Positions 1 to 14,238 of a DNA stretch of 64,000 bases are shown here, piece after piece. The notes under the pieces are model-generated. The model saw only the letters and a list, made by a program, of their open reading frames with translations, searched no databases and had not been told where the DNA came from. Every line of letters starts with the position of its first letter. Positions within the stretch are counted from its first letter, which is position 1. This DNA is from Amphirosellinia nigrospora. Lineage: Eukaryota; Ascomycota; Sordariomycetes; Xylariales; Xylariaceae. The DNA is taken from positions 5,049,017 through 5,113,016 of the forward strand of contig SCHM01000004.1 of NCBI GenBank assembly GCA_004123355.1, read 5' to 3'. A program made the position numbers and the translations under genes.

Positions 1-315
1 TAGATCTACAGGGGTCTGTAGACCTGTAGGGGTCTGTAGACCTGTAGGGGTCTGTAGGGGGTCTGTAGATCTGTAGGGGTCTGTGCAAGTGTAGGTCTGT
101 GTAGGTCTACGCAGGTCGAGGTCTGCGTAGGTCTGCGTATCCAGGTCTGCGTATCTAGGTCTGCGTATCTAGTCTGCGTTTCGAGGTCTGCAGAGGTCAA
201 GGTCTGCGTTTCGAGGTCTGCAGAGGTCGAGGTCTGCGTAGGTCTGCGTATCGAGGTCTACGCAGGTCGAGGTCTGCGTTTCGAGGTCTGCAGAGGTCGA
301 GGTCTGCGTTTCGAG
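1..315. repeat. Minisatellite array (about 30-bp unit)
   Basis: Tandem, partly degenerate units built on GGTCTGCGTTTCGA followed by GGTCTGCAGAGGTCGA (30 bp together). The first 90 bases are a related variant with repeated GGGGTCTGTAGACCTGTA. The unit is a multiple of three, so the minus strand reads as an open repetitive peptide (Arg-Pro-Arg-Asn-Ala-Asp-Leu-Asp-Leu-type decamer). I regard that as a consequence of the repeat, not a gene. Composition is balanced and shows no RIP-like depletion. The array is cut by the window start. Confidence 0.85.
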
Positions 316-660
316 ATGGGACGTTGACGGCGTATTGGATCCTACGGTCCAGCTTGTACGCAAGATGCCGGATCGGTCGTATATAGCTTTTCGGTAGGTT
401 GGATGAACGGAACGTCGGCGGCGTTTGGCTTGTACGCAAGATTCCGGATCGGTCGTATATAGCTAACGGAACGACGACGGCGTTGCTTTTGATCCGTATT
501 CGGCTGCAAACGAGAGTATCAAGAACGGTGCAGATGTAGCTTCGTACGGCGTTTGAATTGCTGAGCTGGGAGAACGTGATTGGCTCCGGCGAGAGTATCA
601 AGAACGGTGCATCCGGAGCGTCGACGGTAATTGAACGACGGCGTATCTGCCGCTTCGAAA
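316..660. repeat. Duplicated short blocks beside the minisatellite
   Basis: Two near-identical blocks (around 351-391 and 425-464) share GCTTGTACGCAAGAT, then CCGGATCGGTCGTATATAGC. A second pair shares GAGAGTATCAAGAACGGTGCA-type sequence (around 511-531 and 590-610). Weak reading frames cross the region on the minus strand but match nothing I know and contain the duplications. Best described as a mosaic of short repeats. Confidence 0.6.
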
Positions 661-779
661 AAGAATTGAAAAGGGGGCGCTGCTCGCGCTTTTACGTCGC
701 CGTGCGACGGACCTAGCTCACCGCACCATTTAACACAAGAAGCCTGGGTAGGAGTGTATATTATGGTATCTGTAAGTCT

Positions 780-1013
780 GGTGGTGTTGTAAAGGTAGTA
801 GTGGTGGCCCGCGGCCACCACCCACCTTATATACGTGGGGCTATAGCCAGTGTCAGGTGACCCACCCTACGTAGGGTCAGGTGACCCCACGTAGGTGGGG
901 TGTGCCACAGCCACTGGTCACAGCCACGTACAGCCACAGGGTGACCCCAGTGCCCTAGGGGCACTGGGTCCCCTTACCTACGCGTAGCAAATCCCCTTAC
1001 CTACGCGTAGCAA
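780..1013. repeat. GC-rich palindrome cluster capping AT block 1
   Basis: Dense short dyads and direct repeats. CCCTACGTAGGG is a perfect palindrome. CAGTGCCC and GGGCACTG form inverted arms around 940-970. CACAGCCAC-type words recur three to four times at 905-945. CCTTACCTACGCGTAGCAA occurs twice in tandem at 970-1013. The A/T-only sequence starts immediately after the second copy. It may be the unmutated end of the neighbouring repeat; function unknown. Confidence 0.6.
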
Positions 1014-2631
1014 TAAACATAAAAACTTTATAAAAAAAAAAAAAAATCTTGCTATAATAAGCTTATATATTATTAAATAATAATAAATAATAAAAGCATT
1101 ATAGTTTTTTTATATAGAAATATTTAATATAATAAGTATAAAACGTTATAACTTATAATAACTTATTACGTAAGCTTTACTTTATAAATATATAATATAT
1201 AATGGCTATTAACTATTATATATATTTATTTATTATATAAATTTATTTATAACTTTTTATATTTAAAGTATTTTTTATTACTTTTTATAAAAGAAAAAAT
1301 TATTATTAATTAATATATTTGCTATAAGTTTTTTATAATTTAACTTTAATAATAGAATTTTTATATTTAGTTTTTTTTTTAATATTTATATTTTTAAAAT
1401 AAAATATAAAGTATGTTTATTTTTTTTTTAAAGTTTTTTTTTAGCTTTTTAACGGTATTTTTTTTTATTCGGTTATATATTTTAATATATTAAAAAAACT
1501 TATAACTAATATAAATTATATTTTATTTTAAATTATTATATTTATATTATTTATTTATATATAAGCTTTTAGCTTTAAACTAAAATAATATATTTAAAAT
1601 ATATAAAGTTTTTTTTTATATTATATATTAATATTTTTTTTATTTTAATTTTATTATTTAATATTTATTTAGTTTTAATTTATATTTATTTGTTTAGTTT
1701 AAGCTTTTAATTAGTTAAAGTTTTTTAAATATTTTTTATTTTTCGATTAAATATAATATTAAATTAATATATTGTTTTTTTTATGCTTTTTAATAATATT
1801 TAAAATAATTAAATAATTAATTATCTAAAAAAAAAAGTTTATTATAATATTTATAGGTTCGTTTTTTAAGGTTTAATAAAAAAAGCGTGCTAATTTTTTT
1901 TAGTATTAGTTTTAAATAATATTTATAAAAATATTCGATTTTTTTTTATGTTTTAAAATATAATATAATATTTATAATAAATAAAGTTTTAATTTAACTA
2001 ATATATAACGTTAGTTATATTTTTATTTTTATTTTAAATATAATAATAATTATTAATTTATTATTATTAGTTTATAAATATTTATAATTTATTATTTTTA
2101 TTTCTATTATTATTATAATTGTTATATTATTTATTTTAATTATTACGTTTATAGTTATTATTATGTTTATTATATTTATTACGGTTATTATTTTTATTAT
2201 AATTATTGTTTTATTGGTTATAATTATTATTACGTTTATTATTATTATAATTATATTTTTTTTAAACGGTTTAAGTTATATTTATATTATTATTTTTTTT
2301 TATAATAGTTTAATTAATAGTTTTAATAATATTATTTATTTTAATACGAATTATTTTTATTTTATTTATAATTATTATATTATAAATTTTTATTAAAATT
2401 ATTAAATATAGTTAATATTTATTAAAAAATCGATTATATAATTAATTATATAATTTATATATATATATAATTATATTATTATTAATATTTTATTTATATT
2501 TATAAAACGGACAATTTTATAAAAAAAAATTTAATAAAATTATTAAATAAATATAAACTTTTATTTTTATAACTAATAATTTTTTAAGCTAAGTTTATAT
2601 ATTATTTTAATTTTTATTAATTTATTATATT

Positions 2632-4240
2632 TAAGTTTTATAAAAAAAGTACGATTAAATAAAAAAAAAGTTTTTTATTAATAAAAAATTTTTTATTTTT
2701 TATATTTTAAATAAAAAATTTTTTTACCCGAATTAAAAACTTTTTTATTTTTATTTATTATTATATATTTAGTTTTTAATATTTATTTTTTATTATATAA
2801 ATAATTATAAATTTAATAAAATAATTTAAAATTAAATATTTATATTAAAAATAATAATATAATATAAATAAATTATAAGTTTATTTTTAATTTTTTTTTA
2901 TTATAAATTATATTAAATTTAATTTTATATTAAATTTAATTATTTAATAATTATATATTTTATTAAATTTAATTATTTAATAATTATATATTATATTAAA
3001 TATAATTATTAATATTATTATTTAATTATATTTATAGTTATTTTATTTTTTGTTTTTTTAATTTAATATTAATTTAAATATTTATTATTTTTAAATTATA
3101 AATTAATATTATTATTATAAATTTTATTTAAATATAATTTTATTAAGCTATTTTTTAAAAAAATTATAATTATTATAAAATTAATTATTATATTAATATA
3201 ATAAATATAATAATATTTTTTATAAAATATTTATTTATAATTTTTTTTATTTATTTTTTTGTTTTTTATTATAATATTTTAAACGTAATTTTTAAATTTT
3301 TAAAAATTTTAAAGCTTTAAATTAATTATAATAAATATTTTTTAAGTTTTTAAATTTTTTTTTTTTAAACGTTTTAGCTAGTTTATAAAGTTTTTTTTAA
3401 ATTTATTAATAAATTTAAGTTTTTTCGAAAAGTTTTTTTTTTAAACGTTTTAATTAATTTATAAAGTTTTTTTTAAACTTATTAATAAGTTTAAACTTTT
3501 TTTAAAAAGGTTTTTTTTTAAACGTTTTAATTAATTTATAAAGTTTTTTTTAAATTTATTAATAAATTTAAACTTTTTTTAAAAAAAAAAAATTTAATAT
3601 ATTATAAAAATTAATATATTTTATAATAACGTTATTATTTAAAATATATAATTTATAATTATATTTAAAATTAAAATAATTTATAATTATATTTAAAATT
3701 AAAAATAGTTTATAATTATATTTAAAATTTAATAATAATAATTTATATTTATTAAAAAACTTTTTTAATTTTATTTAAATAAAAAATTATTTTAAAAATT
3801 TTAATATTATAATAAATTTTTTTATTTAAAATAAAAATTAATTATTTATTATAATATTTAATTTTTTAATTTTATTTTATAGCTTAAAATTATAATTTAA
3901 TTATAAAATAATAATATATTTTAATATATATTATTATTATTAATAAAATAATATATAAAAAATATTATATATTAATATTTATATTTATAAATAAATTTAT
4001 TATTATTATTAATTAAATAGCTAAATATTTTTATAATATAGTTATATAGTTATATAAAAAAACAAAATATTATAATTAATAAATTAAAATAAATAATAAA
4101 TTTTATTATATATAATTTATTAAAAAAAAATAAACTAATAAATAATTAATTATAATTTATTTATTAATTTAAATATATAGTTTTTAAAAAACTTAAGCAT
4201 TTTTATTTTTAAATTAAAACTTTTTAATATATATATATTA
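2632..4240 (+). mobile_element. R2 repeat copy a (about 1.6 kb)
   Basis: Collinear with 5972-6902 plus 16455-17075 on the same strand and with 43993-45532 on the other strand. It begins near ATTTAAGTTTTATAAAAAAA (less mutated copies read ATGCTTAAGTTTTATAAA), carries three tandem units of roughly 80 bp at about 3360-3590, and ends past CTTAAGCATTTTTATTTT. Heavily RIP-mutated. No coding sequence is recoverable. Class is unresolved. Confidence 0.75.
3360..3592 (+). repeat. Three tandem ~80-bp units inside R2
   Basis: Each unit contains TTTAAACGTTTTA, then TTTATAAAG, a T-run, and AATTTATTAATAAATTTAA-like sequence. Corresponding arrays occur at about 6720-6885 (same strand) and 44640-44810 (opposite strand), so the array belongs to the R2 family and is not local expansion. 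Confidence 0.7.
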
Positions 4241-5971
4241 AATTTTTTATTATTTTAAAAAAGTTTAAAAAATTATTTTAATTTTAATATATATTATTAT
4301 ATATTTATTATATTATTTTTATTAATTTAAATTATTATTATTTATAAGTTTTATAATTTAAATATATTATAGTTTTTTTTATATATATTAAAAAAATATA
4401 TTATTTCGATAAATATATATATAATAAATTAGTTTTTTTTAAATCGTTTAATTATAATATTAAAATTAAAAAGAATTTTTTTTAGTTTTTATAAAATTTT
4501 ATTTATTTTTTTTTTTTTTAATTGTTATAATTTTGTTCTTTTATTAAAAAACTATAAAACTTATTAATAAAGTTTAAAATAATAAAGAAATTTATTATTT
4601 ATTAATAAATTTTATTTTAAAATTTTTAAAAAATAATTTAATATAATTTTTAAAAGCTAAAACGTTAATAAATTAATATTTTTTTTTTATAATTTTTTTT
4701 AAATTGTTTAAATTATTATATAAAAAATCGAAAATATTAATATTATTATATTTAAGTTTATTTATATTTATTAATATTATTAAAGCTATAAAATATATTT
4801 TTTTATTTTTTATTTAAAATAAAATATTTTTTTTATTTAATAAATTATTTAAATTAAAATTTAAGTTTATATTAAAATTTAAAAAAGTTTATTTTTTAAT
4901 TATTTTAATAATTTTTATATAAATAAATATATTATAAATAAATATAACTATTAATATAATTTTTTTTTATTGTTTATAATAATAGTTTTTTATTATATTT
5001 TTTAAAATATATTTAAAGATTTTTATTTTTATTTTTTTAAAATATTTATATTTATTAGTTAAATTATTTAATTATTTATTATTTAAATTATTTAATTTTA
5101 TTAAAAATTTCTTATTTTATATAAAATATTATATATTTTTATATAAGTTATTAAAAATTATTAATATTTTTATTTTATTTAATTATATTAATATATATTT
5201 ATTATAAAGTTTAATTATATATTTAAGTTTTTTTAATTATTTAGTTTATTATTTAATTATTTATTTTTAATTTTATAAATAATATTTAAAATTTTTATTA
5301 AGTTATTATTAATATAAATATAAATTATTTTATTTTTATTTATAATATAAATTTTTATTTTTTAAACTATAAACTGTTTTTTATTTTTTAATATAATATT
5401 GAATATAAGCTTTTTTAATATAATAAATAAAATAAATATAAACTATAAACAATAAAAATTAAAAAAAAATTAAAAAATTAAATATATATTATATTTAAAT
5501 AAGCTAATAAAATTATTTATTATATTTATTTTATAATATTTAATATATTTATTTTATATTATAAAATAAAATATAAAATATATTATTAAGTTTTTTATAT
5601 TTTATAAGTTTATATTAAAATATATATTTTATTATTTTAATTAATATATTTTATAATAATTAATTTAATTTTTAAAATAATAATTTTAAAGATATTTTAA
5701 ATTTTAAAATTATATTATTTATATATAATTATAAAAATTATTAGTTTTAATAAAAAAAAAAAAATTAAAAATATATTAAAAATTTTATTAATATTTATTT
5801 AAAAATATTATTTATTAAAATAATAATATTTTTAATAATAATTAAATAACGAATTAAATAATTTATTATATAATTTTATTAATAAATTTTATATTATTAA
5901 AAAATAATTAATAATTATTAAAAAAACTAATTAATAATAATAAATAAAATAATAATAATAGTTTAATATAA

Positions 5972-6902
5972 TTTATATAATATTTAAGTTTTATAAAAAA
6001 ATATAACTAAATAAAAAAAAAGTTTTTTTATTAATAAAAAAATTTTTATTTTTTATATTTTAAATAAAAAAATTTTTTATTTAAATTAAAAATTTTTTTA
6101 TTTTTATTTATTATTATATATTTTAGTTTTTAATTTTATTTTTATTATATAAATAATTATAAATTTAATAAAATAATTTAAAATTAAATATTTATATTAA
6201 AAATAATAATATAATATAAATAAATTATAAAGTTTTATTTTTAATTTTTTTTTATTATAAATTATATTAAATTTAATTTTATATTAAATTTAATTATTTA
6301 ATAATTATACGTTTTATTAAACCTAATTATTTAATAATTATATATTATATTAAATTTAATTATTTAATATTATTTATTTAATTATATTTATAATTATTTT
6401 ATTTTTTTATTTTTTAATTTAATATTAATTAAAATATTTATTATTTTTAAGTTATAAATTAATATTATTATTATAAACTTTATTTAAATATAATTTTATT
6501 AAATTATTTTTTAAAAAAACTATAATTATTATAAAATTAATTATTATATTAATATAATAATATAATAATATTTTTATAAAATATTTATTTATAATTTTTT
6601 TTATTTATTTTTTTATTTTTTATTATAATATTTAAGCATAGTTTTAAGTTTTTAAAGTTTTTAATTTTTTAAAAACTTTAAAATTTTAAATTAATTATAA
6701 TAAACGTATTTTTTAAGTTTTTAAGTTTTTTTTTTTTAAACGTTTTAATTAATTTATAAAATTTTTTTTAAATTTATTAATATATTTAAACTTTTTTTAA
6801 AAAGTTTTTTTTTTTAAACGTTTTAATTAGTTTATAAAAAATTTTTTAAATTTATTAATAAGCTTAAACTTTTTTCGAAAAAAATAAAAATTTAATATAT
6901 TA
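5972..6902 (+). mobile_element. R2 repeat copy b, left part
   Basis: Matches the first 0.95 kb of copy a almost throughout, including the A/T runs after TTTAAGTTTTATAAAAAA and two tandem units. It stops at the R1 LTR. The rest of the same copy resumes at 16455 beyond the other LTR, in the right order and orientation, so this R2 copy was split by the insertion. Confidence 0.75.
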
Positions 6903-7217
6903 TATTAATATATAAATTTAATATTTAATTAGCTTAATAATAAATTATATAATTATTAGTGCTTAAATAATTATATAGTATAAAAACGTATAGCTTTATA
7001 TATACGCTAAATATTATATAACACACGTAAAAAAACCTTTTTTATATAAAATAAAAAATATTAAGCTATTATAGCTATTTAAATAGATTTTTTAATATTT
7101 AATAAAAAAATAGTTTATTTAATTTATAATTAAAAAACTAAAAATATATAATAATATAAATATATTAATTAAACTAATTAATTTAGTTTTATTTTTTAAT
7201 AATATTATTATTTTATA
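6903..7217 (+). repeat. R1-a left LTR
   Basis: About 315 bp, direct match to 16138-16449 and 59218-59531 and inverted match to 43378-43730. Conserved core: AATATTTAATTAGCTTAATA near the start and GCTATTATAGCTATTTAA in the middle. Confidence 0.8.
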
Positions 7218-10200
7218 TAATAGCTAGCGTATTTTTACGATTAATTAATTTTAAAACGTTTAATTAATATATTTTAGCTATTTTTAGTTATTAATTTAAA
7301 TTAGTAAATATTAACTAAAAAAATTAAAAAAAATTATTAAATTTAAAAATTAAAATAATAAATATTAATATTTATTCGATAAAATAATTAATTAATAAAT
7401 TAACGCTTAATAATAATTAAAAATAATAATATATAATTTTAAAATATATAAAAATAAACTATATTAAAAAAAAAAATATAATAAAATTATTAAAGATTTT
7501 TAAAAAAATTAAAAAATAATTTATTAATTATAAATATAAAATAAAACTTATAAAAAATAAATTTAACAAAATTATTAATAATTTAAAAAAATTAAATAAA
7601 TTAAATAAAAAGTTAATTTTAATTAATTTAATTAATTTAATTAATTAAATTAGTTTAGTTAATAAAAATATATTTAAAATATTTAATAATAAATAATATT
7701 ATTAAAAAAATAATTAAAAAGTATTAAGCTTTTTAAATAAAATAGTAAAAAAAATAAATAAGTTTTTTAAAAAGTTTAAATCGATCGATTTTAAAAAAAA
7801 AAAAAAATATAATTTTATTATAAAAAAGTTTAAAAGTAAAAAAAAAAAAAAATTATTTTTATTTTAAATTTAAACTTAAATTTATTAAATTTATTATTAT
7901 TATTATTTAAATTTAAAAGAATTTAATAATATTTATATTAAATATAAATATTATTTATTATAAAAAAACTTAAAAAGTTTTTATTTATAAATAAAACTAA
8001 GCTAAAATAATGTAAATTTAAACTAAAACTTAATAAAAAAAACTATTTAAAAAAAGTTTAAAACTAGTTAATATATTAATATAATTTATATTTTATTATA
8101 AAAATTATTAAATATAATTTTAAAAATTTTATTAGTTTATATAAAAAACTAATATTAATATAATAATATTAATATATTAAAACTAGCTTTTTTAAATTTA
8201 ATTAAAAATATTAAAAAAAATTATATATATTAAAATTTTTAATAAAACTTATAATATAATAAACTAAATATATTAAAAAAATATATAAAATAATATTATT
8301 AATTATAAATATAATAAAAAAAATTTTATATTTTTTATATTTAAATTTTTTAAAAATATAAAATAATATAAAAAACTAAAAATAAATAAATATAAACTAA
8401 TAAATTATAATATTTATAGCTATAATAAAAAATAAAATAATAGTTTAATATAATATTATTATTAAAGTTATAAAATATAAAAATATTATATTTAAAATTT
8501 AATCGATAAATTTAATAATAATTTTAAAAACTATATAAAAAAAAAGCTTAAATTAAAAAACTATAAAAAAAAGGTTTAATAATAATATTATTAATAAAAA
8601 TAAAAATAATAATAAAAATAATAATAAAATAAAAATTATAAATTAAACTTTAAATTTAATTTTAAAAAAAAAAGTTATAATAAAAAAAAAAAGGTAAATG
8701 TTTTAAATATAATAAATAAAGTTATATTATTAAAAATTGCTTTAATAAAAGTAATAATAATTAAAATTAAAACTTTAAACAATTAAAAATTTATAATATT
8801 TATAATAAATTTATAAAAAATTAAAAATTATTTATAGGCTTTAAAAATAACTTTAGTTATTTTATTTATATAAATATAAATATTTTATAAAGTTTAATAA
8901 ATTTTTATAATTATAAAATATTATTTTTTTTTTTATTATTTAGTTTATTTTTTTTATTTTAAATAATTATAATATTATTAATTATAAATAAACTATATTA
9001 TATAAAATAACTTTAAACTAAAAGTTATTATAGTTTAAAAAGTTTTAACTTAAAAAATTTTAATTTAAAAAATTTTAATTTAAAGAATTTTAATTTAAAA
9101 AACTTTAATTTAATAAATTTTAATTTAAAAAATAGCTTTAGCTTTAATAATTATATTAAGCTAGAAAAAAATAATAATAAATTTGTTTATAAAAAAAATT
9201 ATTATAAATTTTTTTATAGAAAAAAAAATAATTATAAATTTATTTGCTATAATAAGTTTATTTATTAATCGAAAAATAATAAATTTTTTATTAAACGAAA
9301 ATTAGTTTTAATAATAATAAATTTAAAAATAATATAAAGCTAATTATTAAGCTAGTTATTAAGTAAAAAACTATAATAATAATATTTTTAATTATATTTA
9401 TTTTTATATTTTTATTTTTAACGGCAATTTTAAATAATTTAAATTAAAAAAATATATTAAATATTAAAGTTATTAATAATAACGGATTAAATATTAAAGT
9501 TATTATATAAAAAAATAATATTTTTTAAATATATTTATATTTTAAAAAATTATTATATTTTAATATATAAACGTTATATTTTATATATTAAATATAAATA
9601 TAAAAATTATAATAATAAAATTAACTTTAAAAAAATTAATAGTAAATTTAATTAAAAAAACAAAAAAAATATAGTTTATATAAAAATAAACTTATATAAA
9701 TTAAAAAAATTAATATTATTATAAAAAACTTTAAAACTTTTAAAAAAATAAATATAATATAAATATAAATATATTTTGTTTATTTTATTATTTTTATTAA
9801 ATATATTTTTAAAAAAATAATTATAAAAATAAAAATTATTTAAATAAATATTTATAAAAATAACTATAAAAATAATTATTATAAATTTTAATATTTAATA
9901 GCGTAGTTTTTTTTTATAAATATATAAAAAAAAAAAACTTTAATATAATATATTAGCTTTAAAAAAAGCTATAAAAATTTACGCTAAATATAATAAATAA
10001 AATTAAAATATTAAAAAAATTATTATTTTAAATTATTATTAAAAAAAAAAAAATAATTTTTAAAATTAAAATAAATTAATTTTTAGTACTATTAGCTATA
10101 TTATTTTAATACTAAAAAGTTAATATAAATAATTAAATATATTATAAATATTAATATTAATTTAAAAAATTAAATATTTTTTTATTTTATTTATAATCGA

Positions 10201-11871
10201 ATTAAAACTAAAAAATATATTTTAAAAAAACTATTAAAAAAGCTAATTATTTAAAAAAAATAACTTAAATAAATTTTAGCTAAATTAAACTAGTTTTAAT
10301 TAAAAAATATAAATATTTTTTATTTATAATAAATAATAATAAAATATTATATTTTTAAAATATATAAAATAAAAAATAAAATAAAAAATATTATTAAAAT
10401 ATATTTATAATAAATAAATAAAAAATTAATATTTTAAATATTTAAATTTAATAAAAACTATTAAAAAAATATTATGTTTTATATATAAATAATAATAAAA
10501 AATTTAATATAAAGATTTAAAAATATTTTATAAAAAATAAAAATAATTATTATTATTTTATTATTTATAAATTAATATTAAAATAATATAATTAAAAAAT
10601 TAATAAATTTTATTTAAAATAAAAATAAAGCTTTATTTTTATAAACTAAATTATTAATTATATTTTAAATATATAAAGTTTTAATAATTATATATATTTT
10701 AATAAAATTAATTAATTTATAATAAAAAAATAATTTTAGCTAAAAAATATTTTAATTATTTAAATTAAAAAAAAATAATAAAATTAATTTTAATAATTTA
10801 TAAATAATAAATATACGTTATATAATATTTATTAATAAATATATATATATTAGTTAAAAAACTAAAAGCTAAAAAAACTAATATATATTTTTAAATTATA
10901 AAAATATATTTAATTATATAGTTTAATTTATTAAAAATAATAAAATATTATATATATTATATATAATTTTTTATAAAAATATCGGAAATATAAATAACGT
11001 TTATAATTTTAAAATATTATATATTTATTATTTTTAAAATATAATATAAATTTAAGCAATATTATTAAAAAATTAAAAATTTATTTAAATATAAAACTAT
11101 AATTATAATATTATTAAAAATAATATTATAAATAATAAAAACGAACTAAAAAAAAATAATTAATTATAAAAATAAACTATTAAACTAATTTTTATTATTA
11201 AATATAATAAAAAAATTTTTAAAAAAACTTAGTTAAAGTTTATATTTATTATATAAAATAAATAAAAATTATTTTAATATAATTTATATTTTAAATATAA
11301 TATTAAGCTAAAAAAATAAAATATATATATAAATAATTTTATAAATAATTTAAAATATAAAATTAAAAAATAAATTTAAAATTTAAAAAATTAATATAAT
11401 ATTATAGCTTATAAAAAATTAAATTAAATAAATTAAACTATTTTATATTTTTAAAAAGCTATTTTTATATAAATTATTTATAAAAATTATTAAAAAAAGT
11501 TTATAATAAAAATATTTATTTTTAATAAATTTATTTTAAAAAAAACATTTATAAAAAAATAAAAAAAAATAGCTTAAAATTATATTTAAAAAAATATATA
11601 GTTTATTTAAAATAATATTTAAAATTTATAAAATATATAAAAGTTATTTATAGTTATTTTATTTATTTTATATAAATATTTAAAAAAAATATTTATTAAT
11701 TAATAAACTAAATAAATATAAAACTAAAATTTATATTTATAAATTTATTTAATATAAAATATTAATTATAATAAAATTTTATTTTATAGCTTAAATAATA
11801 TTATAAAAAATTTTAATAGTTTTAATAATTATTCGAAAATAATATATTATTTAAATTAATTTGTAATAATA

Positions 11872-14238
11872 TATTAAAGGCTTTTTAATCTAAGGGTAAA
11901 AATGCTTAAGTTTTTAAGATTTATATGTTTATTTTAATAATATATAATAAGTAAGTTATAGTTATTAGTTATACTAGCTTAGTTTTTTAAATAATTATAT
12001 ATAATTAAATTTATTTTATTTTAATTTATTATTAATCGTAATAGCTTTTTTATTATATAATTAAGTTAAAATATAAAATATATTTATATATTATAATTTA
12101 ATTATTATAGTTAATTTTATATTATATATTTGTTTATTATATAATAATAGTTATATAAAATAAAATTATAATATTATTTTATAATTAAACTATAATTTTA
12201 AACTAAAAGTTAAAATTATAGTTTTTTATTAGCTATAATAAATAAAGCATAAAAGTACGCTTTTTTTAAATATTAATTAATAATAAAAATATGTTTTTTT
12301 AAATATTAATTAATAGTAAAAGTACGCTTTTTTTAAATATTAATTAATAGTGCTATTATATTTCGTTAATTATTTTTTTATTTAAAAAAAAATAAAAAAC
12401 TTTTATAAAAAAAATTTATAAGTTTTTTCGTAAATATATTAATTTTTATAATATTTAAGCTTTTTTAATAAAAGTTTAATTTTATTAATATATTTAAATA
12501 AAATTTTAAAAAATTTAAACGTTTAAAAAAAAAAACTTTATAAACTTAAAAATTATATTTATTATAATTAATTTAAAATTATATATTTATTTTTAATTAT
12601 TTAATAAACCTAGCTATATAATATTAATAATATTAATATTATAGTTTAATTTATTAAAAAAAGTTATTTAAAAAATAATTTAATAAATATTAAAAATTTA
12701 AATAAGCTATTATTATTATATAAAAAAAAACTTTAATATTTAAACTTTTAAAATATAATAAAAATTAAATATTATTAAACTAAGTTTTAATAAAATAAAT
12801 AATTTTTAAACTATTAAATAATAAATTTAAAAATAGTTTTTAAAATAAAATTATTTATAAAAGCTTTTTTAAAGCTAGTTAATATTTTATTTTAATTATA
12901 AATTTAAATAATATAAACTTAAAATAAAATATTATAATATTATAATAGTTTTAAAATAAAATATAATTATTAATTTATATTATAAATATTTTTATAATAT
13001 TTAATAAAATAGTTTTTAATTTAAATTTATTTATAAATAAATTATATAATTAATAAATTTTTTATAAAAACTTTTAAAAATAAATTTAAAAAAAATAAAT
13101 ATTTTTATTTAATTAAAAAATTCGGGCTTTAATTAGCTATTTTAATAATATATATTAGTTTTTATTTAATAAAATATATTTATTTAAATATATATATATT
13201 AAAAAATAATAAAATTAATATATTATTATATTTATAATTAAAAATTTTTTAAAACTATATATTTATAAATTTAAACTAATAAATAAATATTTAATTATTA
13301 TTTAATTATAATAAAAAGTTTTAAATATATTAATTAGTTAATATTTTATAGTTAAGTTTTTTTTTTTTAAATATTTTACGTTTAAAAAATATAAATTATT
13401 TATTATTTAGCAATTTTTAATAAAAAAACTATAAATATAAAATTAAATTTATATAAAAGCTAATTAAAATATATAAATATAAATTATATTTTATTTAAAA
13501 AAAAGCTATTTTTATTTTTATATATTATATATATTAAAACTATAATTATATTTATAATATATTTAATAAAATTTAAATAACTATTATTATAAAAATTTAT
13601 TTTATAATATTAAATTAAATAAATAATTATTATTATATAATTAATATTAATAATTAATTTTTAATATTTTATAAAATAAAAAATAATATTAAATTTTTAT
13701 AACTATATATAATATTAAATATTAAATAAAAACTATAATTATAATAAAATTTAAATATATATATATTTAAGCAAAAAATTTCGCGCTAAAAAAAACTAAT
13801 ATTTATTTAAAAATTTTTAAAAAGCTATAAGTTTATTAAATTATAACTAAAATAAACTAATAAATTAAAAATATATTTTTTTAATAATAATAAAAACTTT
13901 ATATAATTATTTTTAAAATAGTTTTAATACTAAAATAAAATTATAAACTAAATTTTTTTTATTATAAATATAAAAATATTAATTATTAAATAAATAAAAC
14001 TTTAGATAAATAAAAATAAAATATAAATAACTAAAAAATAAATATAAATTAATTAAAAATATAATATAAATATAATATAAATTATTATAATTTATATATT
14101 AATAAATTAAATTAATAGCTAAAAAAAAAAGTTTTTAATTAAAATATTTAAATTTTTTTTTTAAAAATAAAGCTAAAAAAATTTTTTTTTTTAACAAAAA
14201 AACTTTTTTTATTTAGTTATACTTTTTTTATAAAACTT
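11872..14238 (-). mobile_element. Copy c: longer element sharing R2 termini
   Basis: Inverted relative to R2 copies a and b. Its first 360 bases (from AAAGGCTTTTTAATCTAAGG) match 44005-44380, and its last 130 bases (ending AAACTTAAGCATTTT) match the other R2 terminus, but the middle is different and about 0.8 kb longer. It may be a fuller-length relative of the 1.55-kb R2 copies, or an R2 copy with a replaced interior. No coding sequence survives. It lies inside R1-a, so it arrived after R1. Confidence 0.55.
12250..12352. repeat. Three tandem ~33-bp units
   Basis: TAAAAGTACGCTTTTTT followed by TAAATATTAATTAATAG is repeated three times with RIP-type differences (TACGC against TATGT). Located within copy c. 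Confidence 0.75.

Noticed and set aside
1-90. Telomere repeat
   Set aside because: The GGGGTCTGTAGACCTGTA-type units do not match TTAGGG-like fungal telomere repeats.
2163-2396. 77-codon open frame in AT block 1
   Set aside because: Only Ile, Phe, Tyr, Asn, Val-type residues from A/T-only codons; stops are absent by local composition, and the surrounding sequence is RIP-mutated repeat.
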